From contig CM043702.1 of NCBI GenBank assembly GCA_023935145.1, positions 108,348,088-108,412,087 of the forward strand: a stretch of DNA of 64,000 nucleotides. Reading direction: 5' to 3'. Below, piece by piece: positions 42,701-50,600 of this stretch (positions within the stretch are counted from its first letter, which is position 1; each line of letters opens with the position of its first letter). The notes beneath the pieces were generated by a model, which was not told where the DNA came from, did no database searches, and was given only the letters and a program-made list of their open reading frames with translations. Source of the stretch: Bretschneidera sinensis. Taxonomy: Eukaryota; Streptophyta; Magnoliopsida; Brassicales; Akaniaceae. Position numbers and translations under genes: made by a program.

Positions 42701-45340
42701 CTCTGACTCTAACTAAAGCTTCGGAGCATCCTCGGAGGCACCCCCTCCGGCGACCCCCTAGCTCACCTTCCTCTCCCTGTGCAGATACGTCTGGGTCCTA
42801 GCCTCCAGCTCAATACAACACATTTTTGGCATCAACAATAGACATGCCTTGAACCTTAAACATCGAGATGTATGACTCCCACACTCCATATAAAAATAAA
42901 AAAATAAAAAATAAAAGAGTATTGGAGGAGGGGAATTGAGATTATTGTTGTATATTGTATTATTTTAATTTTACCTTTTTTTAGTGGTTTAAATTTTACA
43001 AGGAATGGTGTACTTGTAATTTGATAATAATAATAACTTTATTCATTCCCTTTCCCTCCCCCTCCTAACAAACTAAAGGAATGTATTTTAGCCTCCCATT
43101 ATTTTTTTAATATCCAAACAAGAGAGTAACAACCCTACTGGCCCTACCTTCACTTTCCCTCCATTCCCTTCCTTTTAAAATTCATACCCCTCTTTTCCTT
43201 CTCTACAAAAGATTCTCATGCCTTTTTTATTTTCTTTATCCTTATTTTCTTTCATTCCTCTCAATTCAAATAAAAAGTTTATGTAACGAAATGTATGCTA
43301 TTGAGTATGGGTAAAACTTATACGAAGTTTTTTACATGAAACTCTTTTTAAAATTTTTATATTTACAACAACAAAATTAATGATCGTGATCTATTATTTA
43401 AAATATATTCGTATATATTAAAGTGATAAATTTTTATTGAAATTTTGTGTATTTAATCTATTATCTAAATTTAATTAAACTGTAAAGTCCAATCTTCGGT
43501 TTTATTTTTAGAAAGTATTCATTTTTAAGAGAAGTTCAAAAACTTTTAAGTAAGAAACTAAAGTTTTGGCCACTGAAGTAGCAAGCATGCAATTAACAGC
43601 AACTTGTACGCTATTGGACTACCTTGAGAGATGCAATGCCCCACTCTTTAATGCTACTTTTATTATTGGAGTGTCATTATCGCCTATATCTTATCATTCT
43701 TTTTCAAAAGCAAACCGTGTTGACCGGTTCAGAAAACGTGTGATACCCGCCAACTGACATAGTTAAAGTTTGTTTGGACACAGAAAAAGAATATTCCCAA
43801 GGGTTTCTATGGTTTACATATTCTGCAAGTGTCTTGGAGATTTGGCATCCAATTCCTTGCTTGCCTGTTCGTCATTGAGTTATGGGCATCTTTCCTCTCC
43901 CTAATATTCTTTACTTGGATACCAAAATCTCTTAGGTTCTTGGACTATTATAGTCTATCGGACTATACGGCAGGGTCATGGGCCACCCTATCTCTATTTA
44001 AGAGGAACACGTGAACTATATTTCTTTGTTATTTACATAAAAAAAAAATGACTTTAAAAAAAGGCTTTAATATACTACTAGCCCAGCTTTAAAATTATTG
44101 CAGCAAGGACAGAAAAGTTTTGACGCTTGGTGGGACTTGGGACCCAACAAAGGAAGGGTACAGTTAAAAGAGAAAGGTTAATTATTTTTTTGGTCTTTGA
44201 ACCATGGAGTTTCAAATTCTTACTTTTTAAAACATTTTAATCTTAACTTTCAACCATTCAAAAGTTTTAATATAATTACTCTGTTCTTTTAGAGGAATAT
44301 AATTACTCTTTCATTCAAGAAGTTTTTTATTTATTTACTTTTCAAAATATATATTGTATTAAATAAAATAATAAACTACCATACGTGCATTTATATAGAA
44401 ATCACGCTACTTTATTATTACCTTAAACAACAACATCAACTAAAAATAAAATTAAGACATTTGAAAGAAAAAAATTATCATAATAAAGCTTAATTAATAA
44501 AAAAAAACTAAAAATTATATATATATCATTTTTGTTTGAAATTATAATAAAATTACTTTAGTCTCGATTAAAGTGAGTTTTTAAAAGTCTTCATATCTCC
44601 CCATTACTATTATATATTTAACATATCAAATTAAATATGTTGAACATTGAGAAACAGGCACTCCACCTAAGATTCTTTATTTTTTTTTGGTTGCGTCTTT
44701 CTCCATCTTCCAAGCAACATTTGATTTTGAAATTGAAATGTACTGTACAAAATGGAAAAATTGATTAATTTGAAATCATCTCGCTCACTTTCAGTTCCCC
44801 TCTTTACCCTTTACACCACCCACTTCTGTCGTCCCCTTTGGCCAAAGCGCAGTGGGTGAACCCCCTCTATAAAACGTAATGATGTCTTCTATTATTAAAA
44901 AAACACACCTCCATCTCTCTCTCTAGACTCTCGTCAATTTCCTTGGCAAATTACAAGAAACGTCAAACATTTTAATTAACTAACAACTGTTCAGTAACAA
45001 AACAAAAATCAACAGCACCATCAGAAACCAATATTGTTAAAAAAAGGAAAAATGAAAAGAGAGGGGGAGGAAGACAAACCTGGTCAATAGAAGAGAAATT
45101 ATCAGGGATAAAAGCATATTTCTTGTTGATGGATTGCTTCTTCTGTAATTTGGAGACCTTATCGTGCTTGTTGTCTTCAGAAGTACTTGTTTCGAAAGAT
45201 ACTTCTCTAGACATGGCTTTGGGGTAATTATAATATGGAAGCTGCGGCGTTGATGCATTTTCTGTTCTTCTTCTTGTCCCTAAGTTGCTGTTTTTGTGAA
45301 ATTCATGGCTGCTCTTAGTACGTGAAAATAAGTTACCCAT
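26792..45340 (-). CDS. RGLG: RGLG-type E3 ubiquitin-protein ligase (copine/vWA plus RING), 11 exons
   Basis: Joining eleven exons gives 425 residues with no stop. The start MGNLFSRTK (45340) has Gly2 and Ser6, a myristoylation signal that would place it at the plasma membrane, as shown for Arabidopsis RGLG1 and RGLG2. Residues about 95-330 form a copine/vWA domain with the metal-site motif DFTKS (D107, T109, S111), NPYEKAISIIGKTM and FHVLVIIADGQVTRSV. The C-terminal RING uses C381, C384, C395, H397, C400, C403, C410 and C413. RGLG proteins attach ubiquitin, with K63 chains reported, and act in auxin, ABA and drought signalling. The length fits the family (roughly 370-490 residues). A satellite-rich LTR element in intron 1 is its oddest feature. 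Which RGLG paralogue it is cannot be decided here. Confidence 0.93.
26960..27016 (-). CDS. RGLG: RGLG exon 10 (first half of RING)
   Basis: It encodes ACPICLTKAKDLAFGCGHM, with the first two Cys pairs and the His of the C3HC4 ring. Acceptor AATGTAG, donor GTAAGT. Confidence 0.93.
27614..27737 (-). CDS. RGLG: RGLG exon 9
   Basis: It encodes the Pro/Arg-rich linker GHRTGNTRKIVPRAPPIPYT to SNLLSSTLDEQTQ between the copine domain and the RING. Acceptor AAAAG, donor GTATGG. Confidence 0.88.
27876..28209. mobile_element. MITE-like element in RGLG intron 8
   Basis: The ends are inverted repeats of about 35 bp with mismatches: GCTATGTTTAGTACAACGGA on the left, and on the right the reverse complement reads GCTATGCTTGGTATGATGGA. 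It is about 334 bp, AT-rich and non-coding. No clear target-site duplication was found. It is probably hAT-like, by the style of the ends. Confidence 0.6.
28347..28474 (-). CDS. RGLG: RGLG exon 8
   Basis: It encodes FVNFSSIMSKNATPSEKEAA and FALAALMEIPIQYKAVVELGIL. The FVNF…FALAALMEIPxQY text is a conserved copine-family block. Acceptor TTCTGCAG, donor GTAAGG. Confidence 0.93.
28573..28678 (-). CDS. RGLG: RGLG exon 7
   Basis: It encodes the end of the vWA domain: SAYALSIVLVGVGDGPWEDM and KKFDDKIPTREFDNFQ. The acceptor is TATACAG, the donor GTATTG. Confidence 0.93.
28980..30049 (+). repeat. Tandem duplication of about 540 bp in RGLG intron 6
   Basis: Two copies run 28980-29519 and 29520-30049. 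Both begin AAGGATAGTCTAT and share blocks such as ATCCCTCACCGCCAGAAAAG, TTTAACAAACA, and CATCAACCTATCCAGAT. They differ at many single positions and small indels, so the duplication is not recent. No protein is encoded. Confidence 0.88.
30519..30598 (-). CDS. RGLG: RGLG exon 6, apparent GC donor
   Basis: It encodes VTRSVNTSDGEQSPQEERTI and KSIVKA plus two bases. The exon ends AAG followed by GCAAGT, a consensus GC donor; the phase with exon 7 (AG+T, Ser) fits only this junction. Confidence 0.9.
30664..30705. repeat. (GA)n microsatellite in RGLG intron 5
   Basis: About 20 uninterrupted GA units. On the gene strand it is a CT tract that begins about eight bases into intron 5, which is only 114 bp long. 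Length change would strongly alter intron size and the donor surroundings. Confidence 0.95.
30713..30810 (-). CDS. RGLG: RGLG exon 5
   Basis: It encodes GPTSYAPVIDAAIDIVENSC and GQFHVLVIIADGQ. The donor GTTGAA is followed at once by a long GA/CT tract that fills much of intron 5. Confidence 0.93.
31055..31504. mobile_element. Foldback or MITE-like element in RGLG intron 4
   Basis: The two halves are long inverted repeats of nearly 190 bp with mismatches. The left starts CATTGGTTCCCACAGTTTGG; the right, read in reverse complement, starts CATTGGTTCTTTTAGTATGG. Inner shared blocks include TTTGGTCAAATAAG and GTCCAATTAAGTCCCT. It resembles Mutator-type or foldback elements. A convincing target duplication was not found. 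Confidence 0.6.
31734..31847 (-). CDS. RGLG: RGLG exon 4
   Basis: It encodes ATTHDQEVFSFHSDHSSCHG and FEEVLACYKKIVPTLRLA, the conserved FEEVL…Y…IVP…RLAGPT part of the copine domain. The acceptor is TTATAG and the donor GTTGGT. Phase 1 on both sides. Confidence 0.93.
31924..32214. mobile_element. Tourist-like MITE in RGLG intron 3
   Basis: It is 291 bp with inverted ends (left GGCTCTGATCGATAGAAGA; right in reverse complement GGCTATGATTGGTAAAGAG) and is flanked by TTA on both sides (31921-31923, 32215-32217), the usual target of PIF/Harbinger-derived Tourist elements. Its right end is 16 bp from the donor of exon 3. Confidence 0.65.
32234..32374 (-). CDS. RGLG: RGLG exon 3
   Basis: It encodes GQVSFNNRSLHAIGDTPNPY through DNLIPCFGFGD of the vWA domain. 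The acceptor is GTTAAAG and the donor GTAGGT. The MITE in intron 3 ends only 16 bp beyond this exon's donor. Confidence 0.93.
32780..33195. mobile_element. Possible foldback element in RGLG intron 2
   Basis: The left (CATGCACTTTTACTCAAAT … CTTTGTCCTAATACCCAATAG) and the right in reverse complement (GTGCACCAAGACTTTCAAT … TTTGTCTTAATACCTAATAG) look like diverged inverted repeats of about 70-80 bp. The match is moderate, and no target duplication was seen. Confidence 0.35.
33420..33504 (-). CDS. RGLG: RGLG exon 2
   Basis: It encodes VTTALREAGLESSNLIVGID and FTKSNEWT, the start of the copine/vWA domain with the DxTxS metal site. It is bounded by TTTTACAG and GTACACAT. It ends in phase 1. Confidence 0.93.
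33505..35061 (-). other. RGLG intron 1, distal part
   Basis: AT-rich intron with no coding region. Apart from short pyrimidine runs nothing is recognised. It ends at the ATAGA target duplication of the LTR element. Confidence 0.6.
35104..35147 (+). promoter_or_regulatory. Two G-box/ABRE-like ACACGTGG sites in the LTR
   Basis: ACACGTGG occurs at 35104-35111 and 35140-35147, 36 bp apart, and again at the same offsets in the other LTR. This core is bound by bZIP factors of ABA and light responses in plants. Whether the LTR responds to ABA is an inference. Confidence 0.5.
35292..35560 (+). repeat. 126-bp tandem duplication inside the LTR
   Basis: CATCATTACCCA begins at 35292, 35418 and 35545; the units share GTTGGGACGTCA, AAGCCAGCAAGGCAAAGC and ACGGACGGCCCCCAGCCACC. 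There are two full copies and a start of a third. The same structure is in the 3' LTR. The sequence is unrelated to the 125-bp satellite despite the similar length. Confidence 0.85.
35614..35620 (+). promoter_or_regulatory. LTR TATA box
   Basis: TATAAAA in the context CCCTATAAAAAGGG, about 220 bp before the LTR end; transcription would then start near 35645 and run through the satellites. The other LTR has the same box at 42617-42623. Confidence 0.7.
35838..35855 (+). other. Primer-binding site of the satellite-filled element
   Basis: TGGCGCCCACCGTGGGGC starts three bases after the LTR. It differs slightly from the complement of a plant tRNA-Lys 3' end, as I recall that sequence. The exact tRNA should be checked. 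Confidence 0.7.
35913..36059 (+). CDS. 48-residue leader ORF at the gag position
   Basis: ATG at 35913 opens MPPKPPARDAGRRAVGASTH and ends at a TAG formed by the first satellite unit. An MPP-rich start is common in Gypsy gag proteins, so this may be the last remnant of gag start codon and leader. It has no domain and probably no function. Confidence 0.3.
   Translation: MPPKPPARDAGRRAVGASTHTHRFGSSSAAIVRTPLSQLLHSAHGRAP
36004..36468 (+). repeat. Satellite array 1, 53-bp unit
   Basis: Units start (TAGTGCGCA) at 36004, 36057, 36110, 36163 and so on every 53 bp, for about 8.8 copies. They contain CAGCTATTGCATAGCGCACA and CGGCCGAGCACCG. The last copies are more divergent (ATCGTATAGTACACATGG) and lead into array 2, with which they share CGGCCGAGCA and GTGCGCAC motifs. 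Confidence 0.93.
36466..40043 (+). repeat. Satellite array 2, 125-bp unit, about 28 copies
   Basis: Landmarks such as GTGCGCATCAGTGCGCACGG recur every 125 bp. Variants show higher-order structure: GGAAGGGGCC replaces GGACAAGACC at 36876, 38001, 39001 and 39751 (steps of 9, 8 and 6 units), and GCCGAGTAGAGG recurs near 37221, 38346 and 39346 (9 and 8 units). The array is GC-rich and full of CG, in contrast to the AT-rich intron. 125 is not a multiple of three, so the open frames shift with each unit and are not genes. Confidence 0.95.
40093..41957 (+). repeat. Satellite array 3, 49-bp unit, about 38 copies
   Basis: CCGAGG landmarks fall at 40096, 40145, 40194, 40243, 40292, 40341, 40391, 40440 and 40489, a 49-bp step. 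Each unit has the inverted pair CCGAGGA … TCCTCGG with about 17-18 bases between. Unit types alternate (…CCCATTATCTTCAAA, …CTCATTCTCTTCAAG, …GACTCAGGGTGTTCTTGG), and a block of about 689 bp (14 units) is repeated, for example 40408-40611 and 41097-41300. The unit lacks stops in the plus frames, so long open frames arise without being genes. Confidence 0.93.
41958..42051 (+). other. Unique stretch between array 3 and the polypurine tract
   Basis: About 95 bp of non-repetitive sequence (TTGCCTTAGAGTGCATC onward). This and the leader at 35835-36003 are the only non-satellite parts of the interior. Confidence 0.7.
42052..42069 (+). other. Polypurine tract of the satellite-filled element
   Basis: AAGGAAGTGGGGGGCCTC lies just before the 3' LTR start TGATACTACC. 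Confidence 0.8.
42070..42837 (+). mobile_element. 3' LTR of the satellite-filled element
   Basis: 768 bp, no visible difference from the 5' LTR. It is followed by ATAGA, the second copy of the target duplication. Confidence 0.95.
42843..45079 (-). other. RGLG intron 1, proximal part
   Basis: AT-rich, with short A/T runs and pyrimidine tracts; no coding region. Between 43770 and 43800 and elsewhere small inverted motifs occur but no element could be delimited. Confidence 0.6.
45080..45340 (-). CDS. RGLG: RGLG exon 1 (residues 1-87)
   Basis: ATG at 45340 (MGNLFSRTKSSHEF), ends FSSIDQ followed by the donor GTTTGT at 45079. It encodes the myristoylation signal and a Lys/Ser-rich linker. An in-frame Met 28 codons upstream exists, but the MGNxxS start fits the family. 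TTTGTTGCAG at about 45353-45362 may be the acceptor of a 5'UTR intron. Confidence 0.9.
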
Positions 45341-46196
45341 GGCACACCTTCTCTGCAACAAAACACAGAGCAGAAGAAAGGCACTTAATAAAGGGATTAT
45401 ACATACTCTTTTAAGGAGAGACAAAGATAAATGGGATTTTCATAATGAATAGATAGAAGGAATACGATGACTTTCTTTTTACATACACATGTTCCTCTTT
45501 GATTCCTTGATTGTTAATTTAGGATGAGAGAAAGAAAGAAGAAATACTGATTTGCAGAGTAGCAATTGGCAATTAAAGAGCAGCATGGCTGGTGGCACAT
45601 GTTCTAACCTATAGTCAATGAGGACTGAGAGTTTAATTTCCATAACAAATGGGTGTAATTTATAGTAGGGCACTGAAGCAGTTACATCAGACCGTATTAA
45701 AGAGAAATTGCTTTTCTCTCTCTTATAAAACGTGTTTGGTAAGGTCCCGATTGGTTTATGAGATTGCACTAGGATAAAGTGGAATTAATAATCCCAACTT
45801 AATCCCTATTCTCATGTTTAGTTAATATTTGAAATAGGGTTAATTTAATTTCATTTTAAATTTAATCTCATCAAATCTGTCTCATGAGGAAGGTGTAACA
45901 GATTTGATGAGATTAGACTTGGGCTAGGATTATATTTTTCAAGACAAGTTTGTCCTCTTTATTTTCTATTATTTTCAATATTACCTTCTTACATATAAAT
46001 TAACAAAATAATTATAATAAATATTATTATTATAATTATTATTATTAATTAATGTTATTTTTTTCAATAATCCCTCATATGGTTCAAAATTTAGAAGTAA
46101 AAAAATTTGGGCCAGAATGAAGTTAAAACAACGATATCTTGTATACTTGAATCGATGTCATGTGTAACATAATTTAATTTACAAGTAATTGGTGAC
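45341..46196 (-). promoter_or_regulatory. 5' flank and probable promoter of the RGLG-type gene
   Basis: No coding region. TTTGTTGCAG on the minus strand at about 45353-45362 lies just before the start codon and could be a 5'UTR intron acceptor. A confident TATA box on the minus strand could not be chosen. A hairpin lies at 45864-45914. Confidence 0.5.
45864..45914. repeat. Perfect 17-bp stem-loop upstream of RGLG
   Basis: AATCTCATCAAATCTGT (45864-45880) and its exact reverse complement (45898-45914) are separated by 17 bases. It is probably the centre of a small palindromic MITE of about 150 bp. Confidence 0.75.
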
Positions 46197-46199
46197 TAA

Positions 46200-46306
46200 G
46201 GCGTGGTTTGGGTAATGTTTTAAATGGAGAATGAAGAAAATTTTCCAAAAGAAAAGTTTAGAAAACTTGCTTTAATCTCCACTTAAAGTATTACCCAAAC
46301 CATGTC
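46200..46306. mobile_element. Short Tourist-like MITE
   Basis: 107 bp with inverted ends GGCGTGGTTTGGGTAAT and, in reverse complement, GACATGGTTTGGGTAAT. It is flanked by TAA at 46197-46199 and 46307-46309, a typical PIF/Harbinger target. Confidence 0.7.
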
Positions 46307-46379
46307 TAAGTGTCTTGAACCAATCACATTTGACGTAAATATCAATTTTCCACACACACTTCATCTTCTCTCTAATGAG

Positions 46380-46614
46380 TTCTCAATTTGGCATATTATG
46401 GACATGTAACTTTTTTGGACTTTCATAAGTGCTCTAGAGAATTTGTTCTATCTCTCATAGAATGCGGCCACCACCTTTACACCCACATAGGTGAACCCAT
46501 CAAATGTGTATTACCACACACCACCAATACAGGCTACGAGTTCATTAAGAGCTTATTACTCAACCTTACTATATTTGGTAGTAAGCACTATCTACACCAT
46601 AGGGAGGAACATAT
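46380..46614 (-). mobile_element. Copia 3' untranslated fragment
   Basis: The text (GGACTTTCATAAGTGCTC … CCCACATAGGTGAACCC … TTCATTAAGAG) resembles 47460-47640, the stretch between RNase H and LTR of the neighbouring Copia element. It lies outside that element's LTR, which suggests tandem or nested copies. Confidence 0.5.
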
Positions 46615-47231
46615 TGTTATAAAATTTGTAAATAAGAACAGAATATGAGAATTAAGACTTAGAAGGGTGTTGTAGACACTGTCTTTAAGGCTTTATTCGT
46701 CCCTACTTGTATAGACAAGTTTGCTATGGGTTATAAACGAATAGTCCTCTGGGAAACAACCAAGTCTCTTGTTTGAAGTCTGCAGACAACAAAATCTGAA
46801 GAACTTCTTATTTAATTCTACTTTGAAATAATGAAAATATTCTGGTAGAGTTTTGAGAGAAAGAATGAAAAATTATTATGTTCTGAAAGTGGGAAGTGAT
46901 GGGTATTTATAGGTGTAGAAGCACCTCTTCAAATGGTTCTGGAAAGACATGATTTTTTTTTTTCAGATTTAATGAGAACCTTACGATCACGTTTGTTAGT
47001 TTTTAACGAACCACATCTTGTCTATTTTAAAAAATAGTTAAAGATTAAATAAATCTCACACATTTTCTATTTAAATCATAACCTTTGATTTAAACTTATG
47101 CATTTTGATTTAATCTCACACTTTTTCTATTTAAATCACAACTAATTGATTTAAATAATGTCTTTAAAATAACCCTTTACTTTCATTTTAAAATGGTCCA
47201 AAATTAGCTATAAATACTGATTTTTCTAACA
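46615..47231 (-). mobile_element. Copia LTR (left copy)
   Basis: TGTTATAAAATTTG … TTTTTCTAACA, 617 bp. It aligns along its length to 49964-50600 with many differences, for example TATTTATAGGTGTAGAAGC against TATTTATAGGTGCAGAAAA. Confidence 0.8.
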
Positions 47232-47755
47232 ATCTCCCACTTGTTTGAAAAATACAACCACAATATCTCTGAGTTTTGTATGCATAAAGAATATATCATT
47301 CGATTTAAAACCTCTTATTATTGTAAGTAACTTAAAGTCATATCAAAATAAATGGTGTCTTTTATATTAAACCAACATTCCTATGTGATACAACCAAAGC
47401 CACTACACACATACAATTTTTTTATTTCAGTGAGAATTAATTTTCACTTAGCACTATTATGGCCATGTGCTATATCCTAGTTTCATGAACCTCAAGAAAG
47501 CAAACCATAACTCTTTGTAAGAAGGGACACCACTCCTTCGTTCATATAGGTGAAGTTCTTCTTGTGTTTCCATTACTAGAACGCCTTATATAACTTCATT
47601 AAGAGTTTAACTCATCCTTTAAAACGTAATGAACGATATTGTCTTTCTCAATTATGAGTCAACTTTATGACAATATCAACAATCAATCACAGTAACTTGT
47701 TATTACCCATTAAAACCTAGGACAAGTGATCTACTAGCATTAGGTTGGCTTGCCA

Positions 47756-49963
47756 TCACTGTTGACATTTAAATGGTTTAAGCTCCATATCTTTAGATAT
47801 ACTACTTACTAGGTCTCTTGCGAGTGCCTTAGTATGTGGATCAACTAAGTTCTTACTTGACTTTACATAGACAATTGTAATGATACCATCTTGTATCAAT
47901 TGTCTAACATACTTATGTCTAAGACTAATGTGTCTAGACTTACTACTATAAGCCTTTGATAAAGTGGCTTCACTATCACAATAAAGTGAAAGAAGAGGCA
48001 TTGGACTAGGCCACGATTTGATGTCTAACAACAAATTCCTGACACATTCGACTTTCTTCCCTGATGTCGCTAGGGCAATAAATTCGGATTCCATAGTTGA
48101 GTGAGATATACAAATTTTTTTCTTGATTGCATAAGAAATTGCACCCCCACCAAGGGTGAATATCCACCCACTTGTGGATTCGTTATCTCCCACACTTGTA
48201 ATCTAACTCGCATAAGTGTATCCTTATAATGCACTTGGGTAACTATTGTAAAAAAGTCTCAAACCACTGGTCCTCTTGAGTTATCCCATTATCTTACCAA
48301 TGGCTTTCTAGTGTTCTATATGAGGATTACTAGTATATCTACTAAGTTTACATACATAATAGGAAATATCTGGTCTAGTGTAGTGCATTGTAGACATTAA
48401 ACTACCAATAGTGCTAGCATATTCAAGTTGTGCCACTGCTCTACTAGAATTATTCTGTAATTTGATACTTATATTGAAAGAAGTATTATACTCTTTAAAA
48501 CCAAGATGTTTAAACTTAGTTAACGCTTTCTCAATATAGTGAGATTGACTTAAAGAATAACCCCTACTATGTTTCTTAATTTTAATTCCTAAGATTGTAT
48601 CTAATTCACCGAAGTTTTTTATCTTAAAGATAGAAGACAAATACTTCTTTGTTTCATTTACTCCTTCCATGTTAGTACTAATGATCAACATATAAACAAA
48701 CTATCACACCATAGTTTTTCGTAAATTTGGAGTAAATGCATCTATCAACACTGTTATGTTTAAACCTAAAGGATGAAATAACATAATCGTATTTCTCATG
48801 TCATTGTTTTGGAGCTTGTTTTAGACCATAAAGGACTAATTTGCACATTTTATTTTCATTGCCTGGAAGAACAAACCCTTTGGGTTATTCCATATATATT
48901 TCCTCATTTAAATCCCCATTAAAAAAAATAGTTTTTACATCCATTTGGTGAATATACAAATTATAAATGGATGCTAAAGCTATAAGAACTTGAATGGAAG
49001 AAATATGTGCAAATGATGCAAAAGTGTCAAAATAATCAATCCTTTCTTTTTGTCTAAAACCTTTTGCTACTAGTCTCGCTTTGAAAGTTTGAATAGTGCC
49101 ATCAATATTGTATTGTCTCTTAAAAACTCACTTACACCCAATAGGTTTGGATCCTTTGGGTAATCTACCAATACTCAAGTGCTGTTACCCATTATAGAAT
49201 CCATCTCATCATTAATGACTTCTATCCAAAAATAAGCATCTCTTAAAGCTATGTCTTCCTTAAAAGTTATAGGATCCTCTTTTAGGTTAAACACAATAAG
49301 TATTTTATCAATAAATTATTATTTTGGTCACCTTTAACAAGAAATATCAATGATTGAGAAGAAATGAAATCAGGGTCCAAAGTCTTCTCTTTTATCGCCC
49401 TAATACTCCGTCTAGGTTCAACAGTCCTTTCAGGAGTATTAGTTTCTCTATTTCTAATTTTTTGTTTTAATCCTTCATTGGACTCATCTCTTTGGGACTC
49501 ATCTCTTTGAGACTCTTCTTCTATAGTCCCAAAATCAGTAGATAAGTTATTTTCAAAGTATTCTCTGTCATATGAATCAATAATAATGTTAGACTCCAAA
49601 TCAATAAGTCTATAAGACTTACTATTTTTAGCATATCCAACAAATGCACATTCAATAGCTCAAGGTCCTAATTTTGTTCTTTTAGGGTATGAAATTATAC
49701 ATTATGCTAAACACCCACACACTTTAAAATAATTTAAGTTAGGTTTTCTACCTTTCCTGTTTTCATAAGGACTCAATTTTTTTTCTTTCTTGGAATTCTA
49801 TTATGAACATGACATGCAGTAAATGGTACTTCACACCATAAATTTAATGGCAATTTAGAATTAACAAGCATACAATTAACCATTTCTACTAAAGAATGAT
49901 TTTTCCTTTCATCCAAACCATTTCTGTTGTGGTGTGTAAGGTGCAATAAAAAAGCCTTAAAAT
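47756..49963 (-). pseudogene. Copia integrase end, RT and RNase H, broken
   Basis: In minus order: integrase end GLDERKNHSLVEMVNCMLVN (near 49910), a linker with RRSIRAIKEKTLDPDF (49282-49599), RT fragments across 49200-48700 in other frames, the RT end LGIKIKKHSRGYSLSQSHYI and TIGSLMSTMHYTRPDISYYV (48691-48308), and a nearly full RNase H (48193-47756: STMESEFIALATSGKKVE, KSRHISLRHKYVRQLIQDG). Each block is in a different frame or after a stop. Confidence 0.85.
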
Positions 49964-50600
49964 TGTTATAAAATTTTTGTAAATGAGAACAAAATATGAG
50001 AATCAAGACTTCGAGGCGTGTTGTAAACACTGTCTTTAAGTTTTTATTCGTCATCACTTGTATAAACAAGTTTTCTATGTGTTATAGATGAATAGTCCTC
50101 CAAGATACAACCAAGTCTCTTGTTTAAAGTCTACAGACAGTAAAATCTGAATAACTTTTGATTTAATTCTACTTTGAAATAATGAGAATATTCTGGCAGA
50201 GTTTTGAGAGAAAGAAAAGAGAAGAAAGAATGAAAAATTATTGTGTTCTAAAAGTGAGAAGTGATGGGTATTTATAGGTGCAGAAAAACCTCTTCAAATG
50301 GTTCTGGAAAGACATGATTTTTTTAGATTTAATGAGAGTCTTGCGATCATGCCCGTTAGTTTTTAACGGACCAGATCATGTCTGTTTAAAAAAAAAGTTA
50401 AAAATTAATTAAAATCTCACATCTTTTCTGTTTAAATCACAACCTTTGATTTAAACTTATGCCTTTTGATTTAATCTCACACATTTTCTGTTTAAATCAC
50501 AACTATTTGATTTAAACTGGTGCCTTTTGGGTTTTCAAACAACCCTTACTCTCATTTTAAAATGGTCCAAAATTAGTTCTAAATGCTGATTTTTCTAACA
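49964..50600 (-). mobile_element. Copia LTR (right copy)
   Basis: TGTTATAAAATTTTTG … TTTTTCTAACA, 637 bp; partner of 46615-47231. It breaks into the integrase on its left side. Confidence 0.8.

Larger units (their letters stand above)
35067..42837 (+). mobile_element. Young non-autonomous LTR retrotransposon (LARD-like) filled with satellites, in RGLG intron 1
   Basis: Two 768-bp LTRs (35067-35834, 42070-42837) appear identical by eye and at matching offsets. The target duplication ATAGA is at 35062-35066 and 42838-42842. A primer-binding site and polypurine tract are in place. The 6235-bp interior has no gag, protease, RT, RNase H or integrase; it is three consecutive satellite arrays (53, 125 and 49 bp). 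It must therefore have been moved by proteins of another element. It lies in plus orientation, antisense to the RGLG gene. Large non-autonomous elements (LARDs) are known, but an interior made almost only of tandem arrays is unusual. Confidence 0.93.
46615..50600 (-). mobile_element. Degenerate Copia element with gag and protease deleted
   Basis: Two related LTRs (46615-47231 and 49964-50600) enclose the remains of integrase, RT and RNase H in minus orientation. The right LTR, which should be the 5' LTR, joins directly to the middle of integrase: gag, protease and the first half of integrase are gone. The polypurine-like AAGTGGGAGAT precedes the left LTR on the minus strand. The flanks do not form a target duplication. 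Confidence 0.75.

Noticed and set aside
45341..45424. Upstream in-frame Met as start of the RGLG protein
   Set aside because: It would add a hydrophobic 28-residue leader and hide the MGNxxS myristoylation signal typical of the family; a splice acceptor lies between the two.
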